Below are positions 43,318-51,995 of a stretch of 51,995 nucleotides of DNA, in pieces. The translations under genes were made by a program, and so were the position numbers. The stretch is taken from positions 1 to 51,995 of the forward strand of contig DXAU01000012.1 in assembly GCA_019116885.1 (NCBI GenBank). Reading direction: 5' to 3'. The notes beneath the pieces are model-generated. The model searched no databases and was not told where the DNA came from. It saw only the letters and a program-made list of their open reading frames with translations. This DNA is from Candidatus Mediterraneibacter pullistercoris (lineage in GTDB: Bacteria > Bacillota > Clostridia > Lachnospirales > Lachnospiraceae). Positions within the stretch are counted from its first letter, which is position 1. Each line of letters starts with the position of its first letter.

Positions 43318-43346
43318 ATTTTACATGATTTTAATAGAAATGTCAA
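43318..43346 (-). promoter_or_regulatory. Promoter of the SRP RNA gene
   Basis: On the minus strand TTGACA at 43341-43346, a 17-bp spacer, TAAAAT at 43318-43323; the start is predicted at about 43312. Confidence 0.8.
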
Positions 43347-43383
43347 CGTATGGGGAGAAAAGAAATTACAAAGGAGCGTGGAG

Positions 43384-45186
43384 ATGAAGATTCTCTTGGC
43401 AGCGATAAACGCAAAATATATCCATTCTAATCTTGCAGTGTACAGCTTGAGAGCGTACGCGCGGAAGTATGGCAAAGAGGCGGACATCGCTGAGTACACC
43501 ATCAATCAGCCGCTGGATGAGATCCTGATGGACATTTACACACAGAGACCGGATATCCTGTGTTTTTCCTGCTATCTGTGGAATATCAGCTATGTGCGGC
43601 TGCTCCTGCGGGAGATCCCAAAGATACTGCCGGACGTGGAGATATGGCTGGGAGGGCCGGAAGTTTCATATAATGCAAGGGAACTGCTGGGGCAATACCC
43701 GTGTCTGGCAGGCGTTATCTGTGGAGAGGGGGAAGAGACATTCCTTGAACTTATGGAGTATTACCATGTCCGGTCAGAAACAGGGGCAGGACGCGTTCCC
43801 ACCGTTACAGGCGCCGCTCTCTTGGATATCCGCGGGATCGTATGCAGGGGAAGTGACGGAAGCATTATGGAAACAGCGCCCCGTCCGGCGCTCGATCTGA
43901 GCGCAGTTCCCTTTGTATATGAAGATATCGGAGAGTTCCGCAACAGGATCGTCTATTATGAATCGAGCAGAGGCTGCCCGTTCTCGTGCAGTTACTGCCT
44001 TTCCTCCATCGATAAATGCCTCCGCTTCCGTGATATCAGACTTGTGAAAAAGGAGATACAGTTCTTTATCGATCAGAAAGTGCCCCAGGTGAAATTCGTG
44101 GACCGGACCTTTAACTGCCGGCACGAACACGCTATGGAAGTATGGAAATACATCAAAGAACATGACAAAGGCGTTACGAATTTTCATTTTGAGATAGGAG
44201 CGGACCTGCTGAACGATGAAGAGATCAGCCTGATCCGCAGTATGCGGCCGGGGCTTATACAGTTTGAGATCGGCATCCAGTCTGCGAACCGTGAGACGAT
44301 CTGCGAGATAAAGAGGAAGATGGATCTTGAAAAAGCAGAGCGCGCGGTGGCACAGGTCAGACAGAGCAGAAACGTACATCAGCATCTCGATCTGATCGCA
44401 GGGCTTCCATATGAAGACTATGATAGTTTTGCAGAATCTTTTGACCGGGTATATGCTATGAAGCCGGACCAGCTTCAGCTTGGTTTTCTGAAAGTGCTCA
44501 AGGGCTCTCTCATGCATGAGAGGACGGAAGAATATGGGATTGTGTATCAGGACCGCCCACCCTATGAAGTGCTCTCTACAAAATGGCTGTCCTACGCTGA
44601 CGTGATCCGCCTTAAGAAGATCGAAGAGATGGTGGAAGTCTATTATAACAGCGGACAGTTCAGGCATACTGTAGAGCAGGCTGAAAAAGAATTTCCCGGG
44701 GCGTTTGCCATGTACAGCGCGCTGGCGGACTATTATGAAAGAAACGCCCTGTTTGGGGTCAGCCACTCAAGGATTGCGAGATATGAGCACCTGTTCTGTT
44801 TTCTGGAAGAGCATACCGGGGGCCGGTCAGACAGCACGGGGGCCGGACAGGGAGATGCGTCTGCTGCCCGCAGTACAAAGATGGCGGAATATACGCAGTG
44901 GTTGACAGTGGACCTGTATCTGAGAGATAATGTGAGAAACCGTCCGTGGTTCCTCCCGGAAAATAAGGTGAGTTCGGATGAGGCGGCTTCCTTTTACAGG
45001 ACAGAGGAAGAAGAACGCCGGTATCTGAAAGACTATGCAGGGTACGACAGGAGACAGATGCGGAAGATGACGCATCTGGAACGGCTTTTCGGAAGACTGA
45101 TCCTGTTTGATTACCGGAAGAGAGATCCGCTGAACGGTGATGCTAAAGTATATCAGATAGCGGAAGAAAGGAAGGGAACAGAATGA
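43384..45186 (+). CDS. B12-binding radical SAM protein (DUF4080 type)
   Basis: 600 residues from the ATG at 43384, with AAAGGAGCG upstream. The N-terminal ~140 residues are a cobalamin-binding Rossmann domain (ILLAAINAKYIHSNLAVYSL, IWLGGPEVSYN). The radical SAM core follows with the cluster motif RGCPFSCSYCLSS (CxxxCxxC) at about residue 195, and the matching QFEIGIQSANRETI strand later. The C-terminal part, from about 400, looks like the DUF4080 region. The substrate is unknown; members are often thought to be methyltransferases or ring-forming enzymes. Overlaps the small gene that follows (ATGA). Confidence 0.88.
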   Translation: MKILLAAINAKYIHSNLAVYSLRAYARKYGKEADIAEYTINQPLDEILMDIYTQRPDILCFSCYLWNISYVRLLLREIPKILPDVEIWLGGPEVSYNARELLGQYPCLAGVICGEGEETFLELMEYYHVRSETGAGRVPTVTGAALLDIRGIVCRGSDGSIMETAPRPALDLSAVPFVYEDIGEFRNRIVYYESSRGCPFSCSYCLSSIDKCLRFRDIRLVKKEIQFFIDQKVPQVKFVDRTFNCRHEHAMEVWKYIKEHDKGVTNFHFEIGADLLNDEEISLIRSMRPGLIQFEIGIQSANRETICEIKRKMDLEKAERAVAQVRQSRNVHQHLDLIAGLPYEDYDSFAESFDRVYAMKPDQLQLGFLKVLKGSLMHERTEEYGIVYQDRPPYEVLSTKWLSYADVIRLKKIEEMVEVYYNSGQFRHTVEQAEKEFPGAFAMYSALADYYERNALFGVSHSRIARYEHLFCFLEEHTGGRSDSTGAGQGDASAARSTKMAEYTQWLTVDLYLRDNVRNRPWFLPENKVSSDEAASFYRTEEEERRYLKDYAGYDRRQMRKMTHLERLFGRLILFDYRKRDPLNGDAKVYQIAEERKGTE

Positions 45187-45284
45187 ATTTCCACGATAAA
45201 AAAACGAGACGAATCATCTCTGTCATCATACTTCTTGTCATAGCGGCAATGGTGGTGACAATGATACTGCCGTATGTCATATAA
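45183..45284 (+). CDS. 33-residue single-helix membrane peptide
   Basis: A short frame starting at ATG 45183, overlapping the radical SAM stop (ATGA) and ending inside the first codons of the next gene (its stop is at 45282-45284, the next start at 45274). The peptide has a basic N-terminus (NFHDKKTRR) and one hydrophobic helix of ~20 residues ending in LPYVI. The two overlaps make it a coupled link between neighbours, which supports real translation. AAAGGAAGGGAACAG upstream contains a good ribosome binding site. Its function is unknown. Confidence 0.6.
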   Translation: MNFHDKKTRRIISVIILLVIAAMVVTMILPYVI

Positions 45285-46323
45285 AAGATTCCAGGAAGAA
45301 ATGATGAGGACGGGAAAGATCACGCAGACAGCATGGCAGCGGTCTGTCAGAAAGCAGCTTCATACGGAAAAGGCGCTGTTCGGGTCTTCTCCATGGGAGA
45401 CGTGCTCTGGCCTTGCATCGGAATCAGGGACCTGTGTGTGGGCGGATGCCCATGCTTCAGGAGATGACGGCCGGACCGGATATTATGCCGTATACCGGGC
45501 GGCGGGAGAACTGGCCGCCCGAGGCGTGCGCCCGGAAGGAGTGTCGGTGCGCGTACTGTTTCCTGAAGGAAGCGGGGAGGAGAAGCTTGGCTGCATTGCA
45601 TCCGGCGTGGATTGTGCGTGCAGGGAGATGCAGATGCATGTGACATGCTTCCAGGGAGAAGTGACAGATACTGTCCGGCATACGGTCGTATTTGCATGCG
45701 CGGCCGGACTGATGAACGGGCAGGCACGCAAAGACCGGGAAACGGACGACAAAAGCGGCCCATGGAAAAAAGACTCCGTACACCGGGAGATCATCATGTG
45801 CGGGTACGCCGGCCTCGAGGGAACATTATGCATCCTGGGAGAGGCGCGGGAGGAACTGGAGACAAGATTCGTGTCTGCGTTTCTGGAGCAGGCTGAAACG
45901 ATGACCGGTGCGCTGGTGCGTCCGGCGCAGCTTTTGAGCATCTATGAGCAGGACGGGGACGCAGTGGCGCGCCATATTGGAAGCGGCGGCATACTGGCGG
46001 CTCTGTGGGAACTTTCAGAGACTGTTCATATGGGGTTTGAGATCGCCATGCCGCAGATCGCACTGAAGCAGGAGACTGTGGAGATCTGCGAGTTCTACCG
46101 GCTGAATCCGTATATCATGACGTCGGCAGGAAGTTATCTTATTCTGACATCGGAGGCAGAGGCTGTGCTTGGAGCGCTCGAAGACGCAGGGGTGCATGCG
46201 TCCAGGCTCGGCGCGGCAAGAGCGCAGAACGCCAGAGTAATCCGGAATGGAGAAGAGGTCAGATATCTGGACAGGCCGGCGCCGGATGAGCTGGAAAGGT
46301 GGAGAACTTTATCGGATGCCTGA
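45274..46323 (+). CDS. AIR-synthase/HypE-like protein
   Basis: 349 residues. The fold pattern is that of the PurM/HypE/ThiL/SelD superfamily: an N-terminal ATP-binding half with GDDGRTGYYAVYRAAGELAARGVRP, and a C-terminal half with GYAGLEGTLCILGEARE, an IGSGGILAALWELSE glycine-rich turn, and the EICEFYRLNPYIMTSAGSYL segment that is typical of HypE-like proteins. No hydrogenase maturation genes are nearby, so it is unlikely to be HypE itself. The substrate is unknown. It overlaps the small membrane gene. Confidence 0.75.
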   Translation: MSYKRFQEEMMRTGKITQTAWQRSVRKQLHTEKALFGSSPWETCSGLASESGTCVWADAHASGDDGRTGYYAVYRAAGELAARGVRPEGVSVRVLFPEGSGEEKLGCIASGVDCACREMQMHVTCFQGEVTDTVRHTVVFACAAGLMNGQARKDRETDDKSGPWKKDSVHREIIMCGYAGLEGTLCILGEAREELETRFVSAFLEQAETMTGALVRPAQLLSIYEQDGDAVARHIGSGGILAALWELSETVHMGFEIAMPQIALKQETVEICEFYRLNPYIMTSAGSYLILTSEAEAVLGALEDAGVHASRLGAARAQNARVIRNGEEVRYLDRPAPDELERWRTLSDA

Positions 46324-46395
46324 GAGGACAGGAAGATATCCAGGAACAGAATCACCGGAGGAGCCGGGAGGCTTTCCGCAGGGAGTGTGAGGAAC

Positions 46396-46902
46396 ATGTT
46401 GAATATTGTACTTCTTGAGCCGGAAATTCCGGCCAATACAGGAAATATCGGGCGGACATGCGCTGCGTCCGGTGTCCGGCTCCATCTGATCGGACCGCTG
46501 GGCTTCAGCCTGAGCGAAAAGGCGTTAAAGCGCGCAGGTATGGACTACTGGAAAGATCTTGACGTTACTGTATATATCAACTATCAGGATTTTCTGGATA
46601 AAAATCCTGGTGCAAAGATCTACATGGCGACGACAAAGGCCCGGAAAATCTATACGGAAGTGTCCTATGATCCGGACTGTTACATCATGTTCGGCAAAGA
46701 GAGCGCGGGTATTCCCGAGGATCTTCTCGTGCAGAATAAAGAGGGCTGCATCAGGATTCCTATGATGGAGAAAATCCGTTCGCTGAACCTTGGGAATTCT
46801 GTTGCAATCGTGCTGTATGAGGCGCTCCGGCAGAATGGATTCTCAGGGCTTGAGAGAGAAGGAGAGCTTCACCATCTGTACTGGGAGATGCCGGAACAAT
46901 GA
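46396..46902 (+). CDS. trmL: tRNA (cytidine/uridine-34-2'-O)-methyltransferase
   Basis: 168 residues from the ATG at 46396; a GTG at 46387 in the same frame is possible. SPOUT-fold methyltransferase that methylates the ribose at position 34 of tRNA-Leu. The motifs are LLEPEIPANTGNIGRTC (motif 1), FGKESAGIPEDLL (motif 2) and IPMMEKIRSLNLGNSVAIVLYEALRQ (motif 3, the knot). It follows the AIR-synthase-like gene by about 70 bp. Confidence 0.94.
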   Translation: MLNIVLLEPEIPANTGNIGRTCAASGVRLHLIGPLGFSLSEKALKRAGMDYWKDLDVTVYINYQDFLDKNPGAKIYMATTKARKIYTEVSYDPDCYIMFGKESAGIPEDLLVQNKEGCIRIPMMEKIRSLNLGNSVAIVLYEALRQNGFSGLEREGELHHLYWEMPEQ

Positions 46903-46962
46903 ACCGGAACAGAAGTCAGCCCACTGATGCGGACAGCAATTGCAGATTCTGTCGAAAAAATT

Positions 46963-46991
46963 TTGAATAATTTTCCAGTCTGTTATATAAT
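46963..46991 (+). promoter_or_regulatory. Promoter of the V/A-type ATPase operon
   Basis: TTGAAT at 46963-46968, a 17-bp spacer, a perfect TATAAT at 46986-46991. About 100 nt of leader follow, with no obvious strong structure. Confidence 0.75.
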
Positions 46992-47099
46992 AAATGTAAG
47001 CGCGTGTTAAAATGCGTTAAAACCTATCCGCTGTATGATACAGGAAGGATTGGAAAAACTAAGGAGACATAAATAACCGGAAGGGTGGTGGATAAAATT

Positions 47100-47408
47100 A
47101 TGGTAGAAGAGACGATCCGGACGATCCGCGAAACCGAGAGGGAGGCACAGAAGATCATAGAAGATGCGCGCAAAGAGAGCGAACGCATCCTGAAAGATGC
47201 TGATGAGCGTTCCGGCCAGATCAGAGAAGAGATTATAAAAAAGGCACAGGCAGAAGCGGAAAGCCAGGCGGAGAATGTCCGGCGGGCAGGAGCCGGGGCG
47301 GAAAGCAGCGCCCAGGACAGTACCAGGACAGAGACAGCACAACTCAAAGCCTCTGCAGGTGAAAAGGAAAAAGAGGCTGTGGAGGCAGTGATCTCACTGC
47401 TGGCATGA
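47100..47408 (+). CDS. ntpF: V/A-type ATPase subunit H (stalk, G/H-like)
   Basis: 102 residues from the ATG at 47100; GTG at 47085 or 47088 are possible. A single Glu/Lys/Arg/Ala-rich coiled coil (TIRETEREAQKIIEDARKES and on), as expected for the G/H peripheral-stalk subunit that pairs with subunit E. Its position as first gene of the operon matches the ntpF gene of Enterococcus. Confidence 0.85.
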   Translation: MVEETIRTIRETEREAQKIIEDARKESERILKDADERSGQIREEIIKKAQAEAESQAENVRRAGAGAESSAQDSTRTETAQLKASAGEKEKEAVEAVISLLA

Positions 47409-47467
47409 CAGCAGACAGAAAAAGAAAGTGGCGGACAAGCGCCACGAAGCAAAGGAGGGAAAGATAG

Positions 47468-49962
<2,495 letters not shown>

Positions 49963-50049
49963 ACGGGGCCGGTATGGATATCTGAATCTGGATATCCGCA
50001 AAGAGGCAGTGAGACATAAGTGACCAGAAACAAGAAGGAGAGCGAGGAA

Positions 50050-50643
50050 ATGAGTGGACTGGATAAAATGAAAGCCCGGATTCTCGAAGAGGCGCAGAGC
50101 ACCGCGCAGGAGATTACCGACAAAGCGAAAGCAGACGCCGAGGCGGCAGTGCAGGCCGCAAGAGAGGCAGCCGAAGCTGAGGCGGAAAAGATTATCGAAC
50201 GCGCGAAACGCGATGCGGCAGATTATATGACGCGAGTCGATTCCTCGATGGAAATGCAGAGGAAACAGGCTGTGCTTGCCGCGAAACAGGAAGTGATCAG
50301 CGGTGTGCTTGAGGCGGCGTACGATGCAGTGATGAATCTGGACGACAAGAAATATTTTGAAATGCTTGAAAAGCTGCTTGAGAAACACGCTCTGGCCGAG
50401 GACGGTACGATCTGTTTCTCGGAGAAAGATCTGGAGCGGATGCCGGAAGGATTCCCGGAGAAGATAAAGAGCATCGCCGCATCAAAGGGCGGAAGTCTTA
50501 CACTCTCGGAGAAACCGGAGAAAGTGGACGGCGGATTCCTGCTCGTCTACGGCGGAATAGAAGAGAACTGCAGCATCAGAGCAGTGTTTGACTCTAAGAG
50601 AGAAGAATTATCAGATCAGGTGAACAGACTGCTGTTCAGATAA
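50050..50643 (+). CDS. ntpE: V/A-type ATPase subunit E (peripheral stalk)
   Basis: 197 residues from the ATG at 50050 (GAGCGAGGAA upstream); the frame is open 10 codons further up. The N-terminal ~90 residues are an Ala/Glu/Lys coiled coil (ILEEAQSTAQEITDKAKADA), the C-terminal ~100 a globular head that ends in the conserved DGGFLLVYGGIEENCSI...FDSKREEL region. Confidence 0.92.
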   Translation: MSGLDKMKARILEEAQSTAQEITDKAKADAEAAVQAAREAAEAEAEKIIERAKRDAADYMTRVDSSMEMQRKQAVLAAKQEVISGVLEAAYDAVMNLDDKKYFEMLEKLLEKHALAEDGTICFSEKDLERMPEGFPEKIKSIAASKGGSLTLSEKPEKVDGGFLLVYGGIEENCSIRAVFDSKREELSDQVNRLLFR

Positions 50644-50667
50644 AGCGCAGATGTTAGGAGGGTTAAC

Positions 50668-51639
50668 TTGAGTAATACAAAATATACTTATGCGGTCGCG
50701 CGCATCCGCGCACTGGAAGTATCCCTGTTCTCTGATGCATTTATTGAACAGCTGCTGGCGTGTAAAAGCGCGGAGCAGGTCCTTCAGTCCGTAGTCGAAA
50801 AAGGCTGGGGCGGCATGCACACCGAGCATGATGCGGAAGCGGTATTAAAGCGTGAGGAAGAGAAAACCTGGGAAGTCATTCGTGATGTAGCCCCGGATAT
50901 GAGCGTCTTTGACGTGCTTTCTTACCCCAAGCTGTACCACAATCTGAAAGCGGCGGTCAAAGAGGTGTGCACGGAAGTGAAGAATCCGGCCGTGTTCTAT
51001 GATGACTGCCCGGTCTCCGGCGAGGAGATGTGTCAGATCGTAGAGAGCAGAGAGTTCTCACGGCTCCCGGGCAATATGTCCCGGACGGCGCAGGAGGCGC
51101 TTGATACGCTTCTTCATACCGGAGACGGACAGCTCTGCGACATCATCGTGGACAGAGCGGCGCTGGAGGCGATCGAAGAAGCGGGGAAAAAGTCAGGGGA
51201 ACCGATCATAGAGAACTATGCGGACACGACAGTCGCCATCGCGGACATCAAGATTGCCGTGCGCTCCCAGAAGACAGGGAAGAGCGCGGAGTTCATGAGA
51301 AGCGCCATGGCGGAGTGCGACAGTTTAAGCCTTGACCAGCTCATCCGTGCAGCGCTCGCAGGAGCGGAGGAGATCGCTCAGTATCTTGAGGGGACATCCT
51401 ACGCCGGAGGTGCGGACGCTCTTCGCGAGTCGCCGTCTGCATTTGAGCGCTGGTGTGACAACCGCATGATCGAGACATTGAGATCGCAGAAATATGAGTC
51501 ATTTTCTGTCGGGCCCCTGCTGGGGTATCTGATCGCAAGAGAGAATGAGATCAAGACAGTTCGGATCATCCTGACCGGGAAACAAAACGGTTTTACGGAT
51601 GAGGCGATCCGGGAAAGGATAAGGGAGATGTATGTATAA
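50668..51639 (+). CDS. ntpC: V/A-type ATPase subunit C (central axle cap)
   Basis: 323 residues from a TTG start, with TAGGAGGG spaced 8 nt before it. The helical protein caps the K ring and holds the central stalk. Its three-part repeat structure is indicated by AVARIRALEVSLFSDAFIEQLL, DIKIAVRSQKTGKS and GPLLGYLIARENEIKTVRII. It overlaps ntpG by 8 bp. Confidence 0.93.
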   Translation: MSNTKYTYAVARIRALEVSLFSDAFIEQLLACKSAEQVLQSVVEKGWGGMHTEHDAEAVLKREEEKTWEVIRDVAPDMSVFDVLSYPKLYHNLKAAVKEVCTEVKNPAVFYDDCPVSGEEMCQIVESREFSRLPGNMSRTAQEALDTLLHTGDGQLCDIIVDRAALEAIEEAGKKSGEPIIENYADTTVAIADIKIAVRSQKTGKSAEFMRSAMAECDSLSLDQLIRAALAGAEEIAQYLEGTSYAGGADALRESPSAFERWCDNRMIETLRSQKYESFSVGPLLGYLIARENEIKTVRIILTGKQNGFTDEAIRERIREMYV

Positions 51640-51955
51640 GATTGCAGTGGTCGGCGATTACGACAGTATCTACGGTTTCGCCACATTGGGGCTTAGCATC
51701 TGCCCTGTGAGGGACCGGGAGGAAATACTTGACAGGCTCCGCAGTCTTGTGGAGGACGAATATGGCATCATCTATATCACGGAAGCGGCGGCCGCTGAAG
51801 TGAAGGATGAGCTGGAAATGTATCGTGAGAAGACTCTTCCGGCGATCATTCAGATCCCGGGCGTATCCGGCAACACCGGAGCAGGCGTCGAGGGTGTGAA
51901 AAAGACGGTGGAACAGGCAGTCGGATCAGATATTCTGTTTGGAGGAGTAAGCTAA
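51632..51955 (+). CDS. ntpG: V/A-type ATPase subunit F (central stalk)
   Basis: 107 residues. The Rossmann-like small stalk subunit: VVGDYDSIYGFATLGLSI at the start and IIYITEAAAAEV in the middle, followed by PAIIQIPG. The stop overlaps the start of ntpA (TAATG). Confidence 0.94.
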   Translation: MYKIAVVGDYDSIYGFATLGLSICPVRDREEILDRLRSLVEDEYGIIYITEAAAAEVKDELEMYREKTLPAIIQIPGVSGNTGAGVEGVKKTVEQAVGSDILFGGVS

Positions 51956-51995
51956 TGAGCACAGGAGTGATTAAAAAAGTCGCAGGACCTCTTGT
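51955..51995 (+). CDS. ntpA: V/A-type ATPase catalytic subunit A, first 13 codons (cut by window end)
   Basis: The ATG at 51955 begins a frame with STGVIKKVAGPLV, the typical start of subunit A. Gene order (after C and F) supports it. The rest, including the catalytic Walker A, lies outside the window. Confidence 0.9.
   Translation, partial: MSTGVIKKVAGPL

Overview
The window reads as chromosomal DNA of an anaerobic gut-type Clostridia, most likely a Lachnospiraceae (Clostridium cluster XIVa) relative. The grounds are consensus sigma-A promoters with strong AGGAGG ribosome binding sites, a large Gram-positive SRP RNA, a TPP riboswitch in front of thiT, a B12-dependent diol/glycerol dehydratase, a DUF4080 radical SAM protein, and both an F-type and a V/A-type ATPase operon. 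The family assignment is inference from gene content; no database was searched.

Layout. 1-1190: tail of what looks like an integrated element (end of a Ser/Asn/Gly-rich surface-type protein, a strong terminator, a long inverted repeat and a 25-nt tRNA 3' fragment that may be an attachment site). 1376-5721: a zinc-ribbon protein overlapping a very small Ser/Thr kinase, the TPP riboswitch and thiT, then an OmpR-type two-component system. 5723-8385: a MATE exporter, then two deletion relics, a MutS-like membrane protein without its ATPase core and a Fic stub. 8426-13910 (minus): pduCDE-pduGH-pduO, a complete diol/glycerol dehydratase with reactivase and cobalamin adenosyltransferase, with three helically phased TGTGGTTTT repeats upstream of its promoter. 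14321-20960: M20 hydrolase, a second MATE, Maf, a RelE-type toxin-antitoxin pair, a YgjP-like metalloprotease and two membrane proteins.

21294-27903: F1Fo ATP synthase in the order a-c-b-delta-alpha-gamma-beta-epsilon. 28019-29925: PiT phosphate transporter and its DUF47 partner. 30097-36631 (minus): a self-contained operon of a LacI-PfkB fusion regulator, ribokinase, BCCT transporter, nucleoside hydrolase and MFS transporter, which looks like uptake and cleavage of a ribonucleoside with phosphorylation of the ribose. 36975-46902: a degenerate GGDEF/EAL protein, phosphopantetheinyl transferase, an HTH protein, dGTPase, a low-complexity protein, TadA, SRP RNA (minus), a B12/radical SAM protein, a 33-residue membrane peptide, an AIR-synthase-like protein and TrmL. 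46963-end: V/A-type ATPase operon (H-I-K-E-C-F-A, cut by the window end).

The most notable points are: an 88-bp dispersed repeat (two copies, 78% identical) placed right after terminators between convergent genes; the nucleoside operon with a regulator-kinase fusion, a betaine-type carrier and inverted operators; the phased activator-type repeats before pduC; start-site anomalies in atpB and in the BCCT gene; and ion-binding residues that predict a proton-type F-ATPase beside a sodium-type V-ATPase. I did not find a clearly new defence or mobile system. The nucleoside operon and the dispersed repeat are the best candidates for something undescribed.
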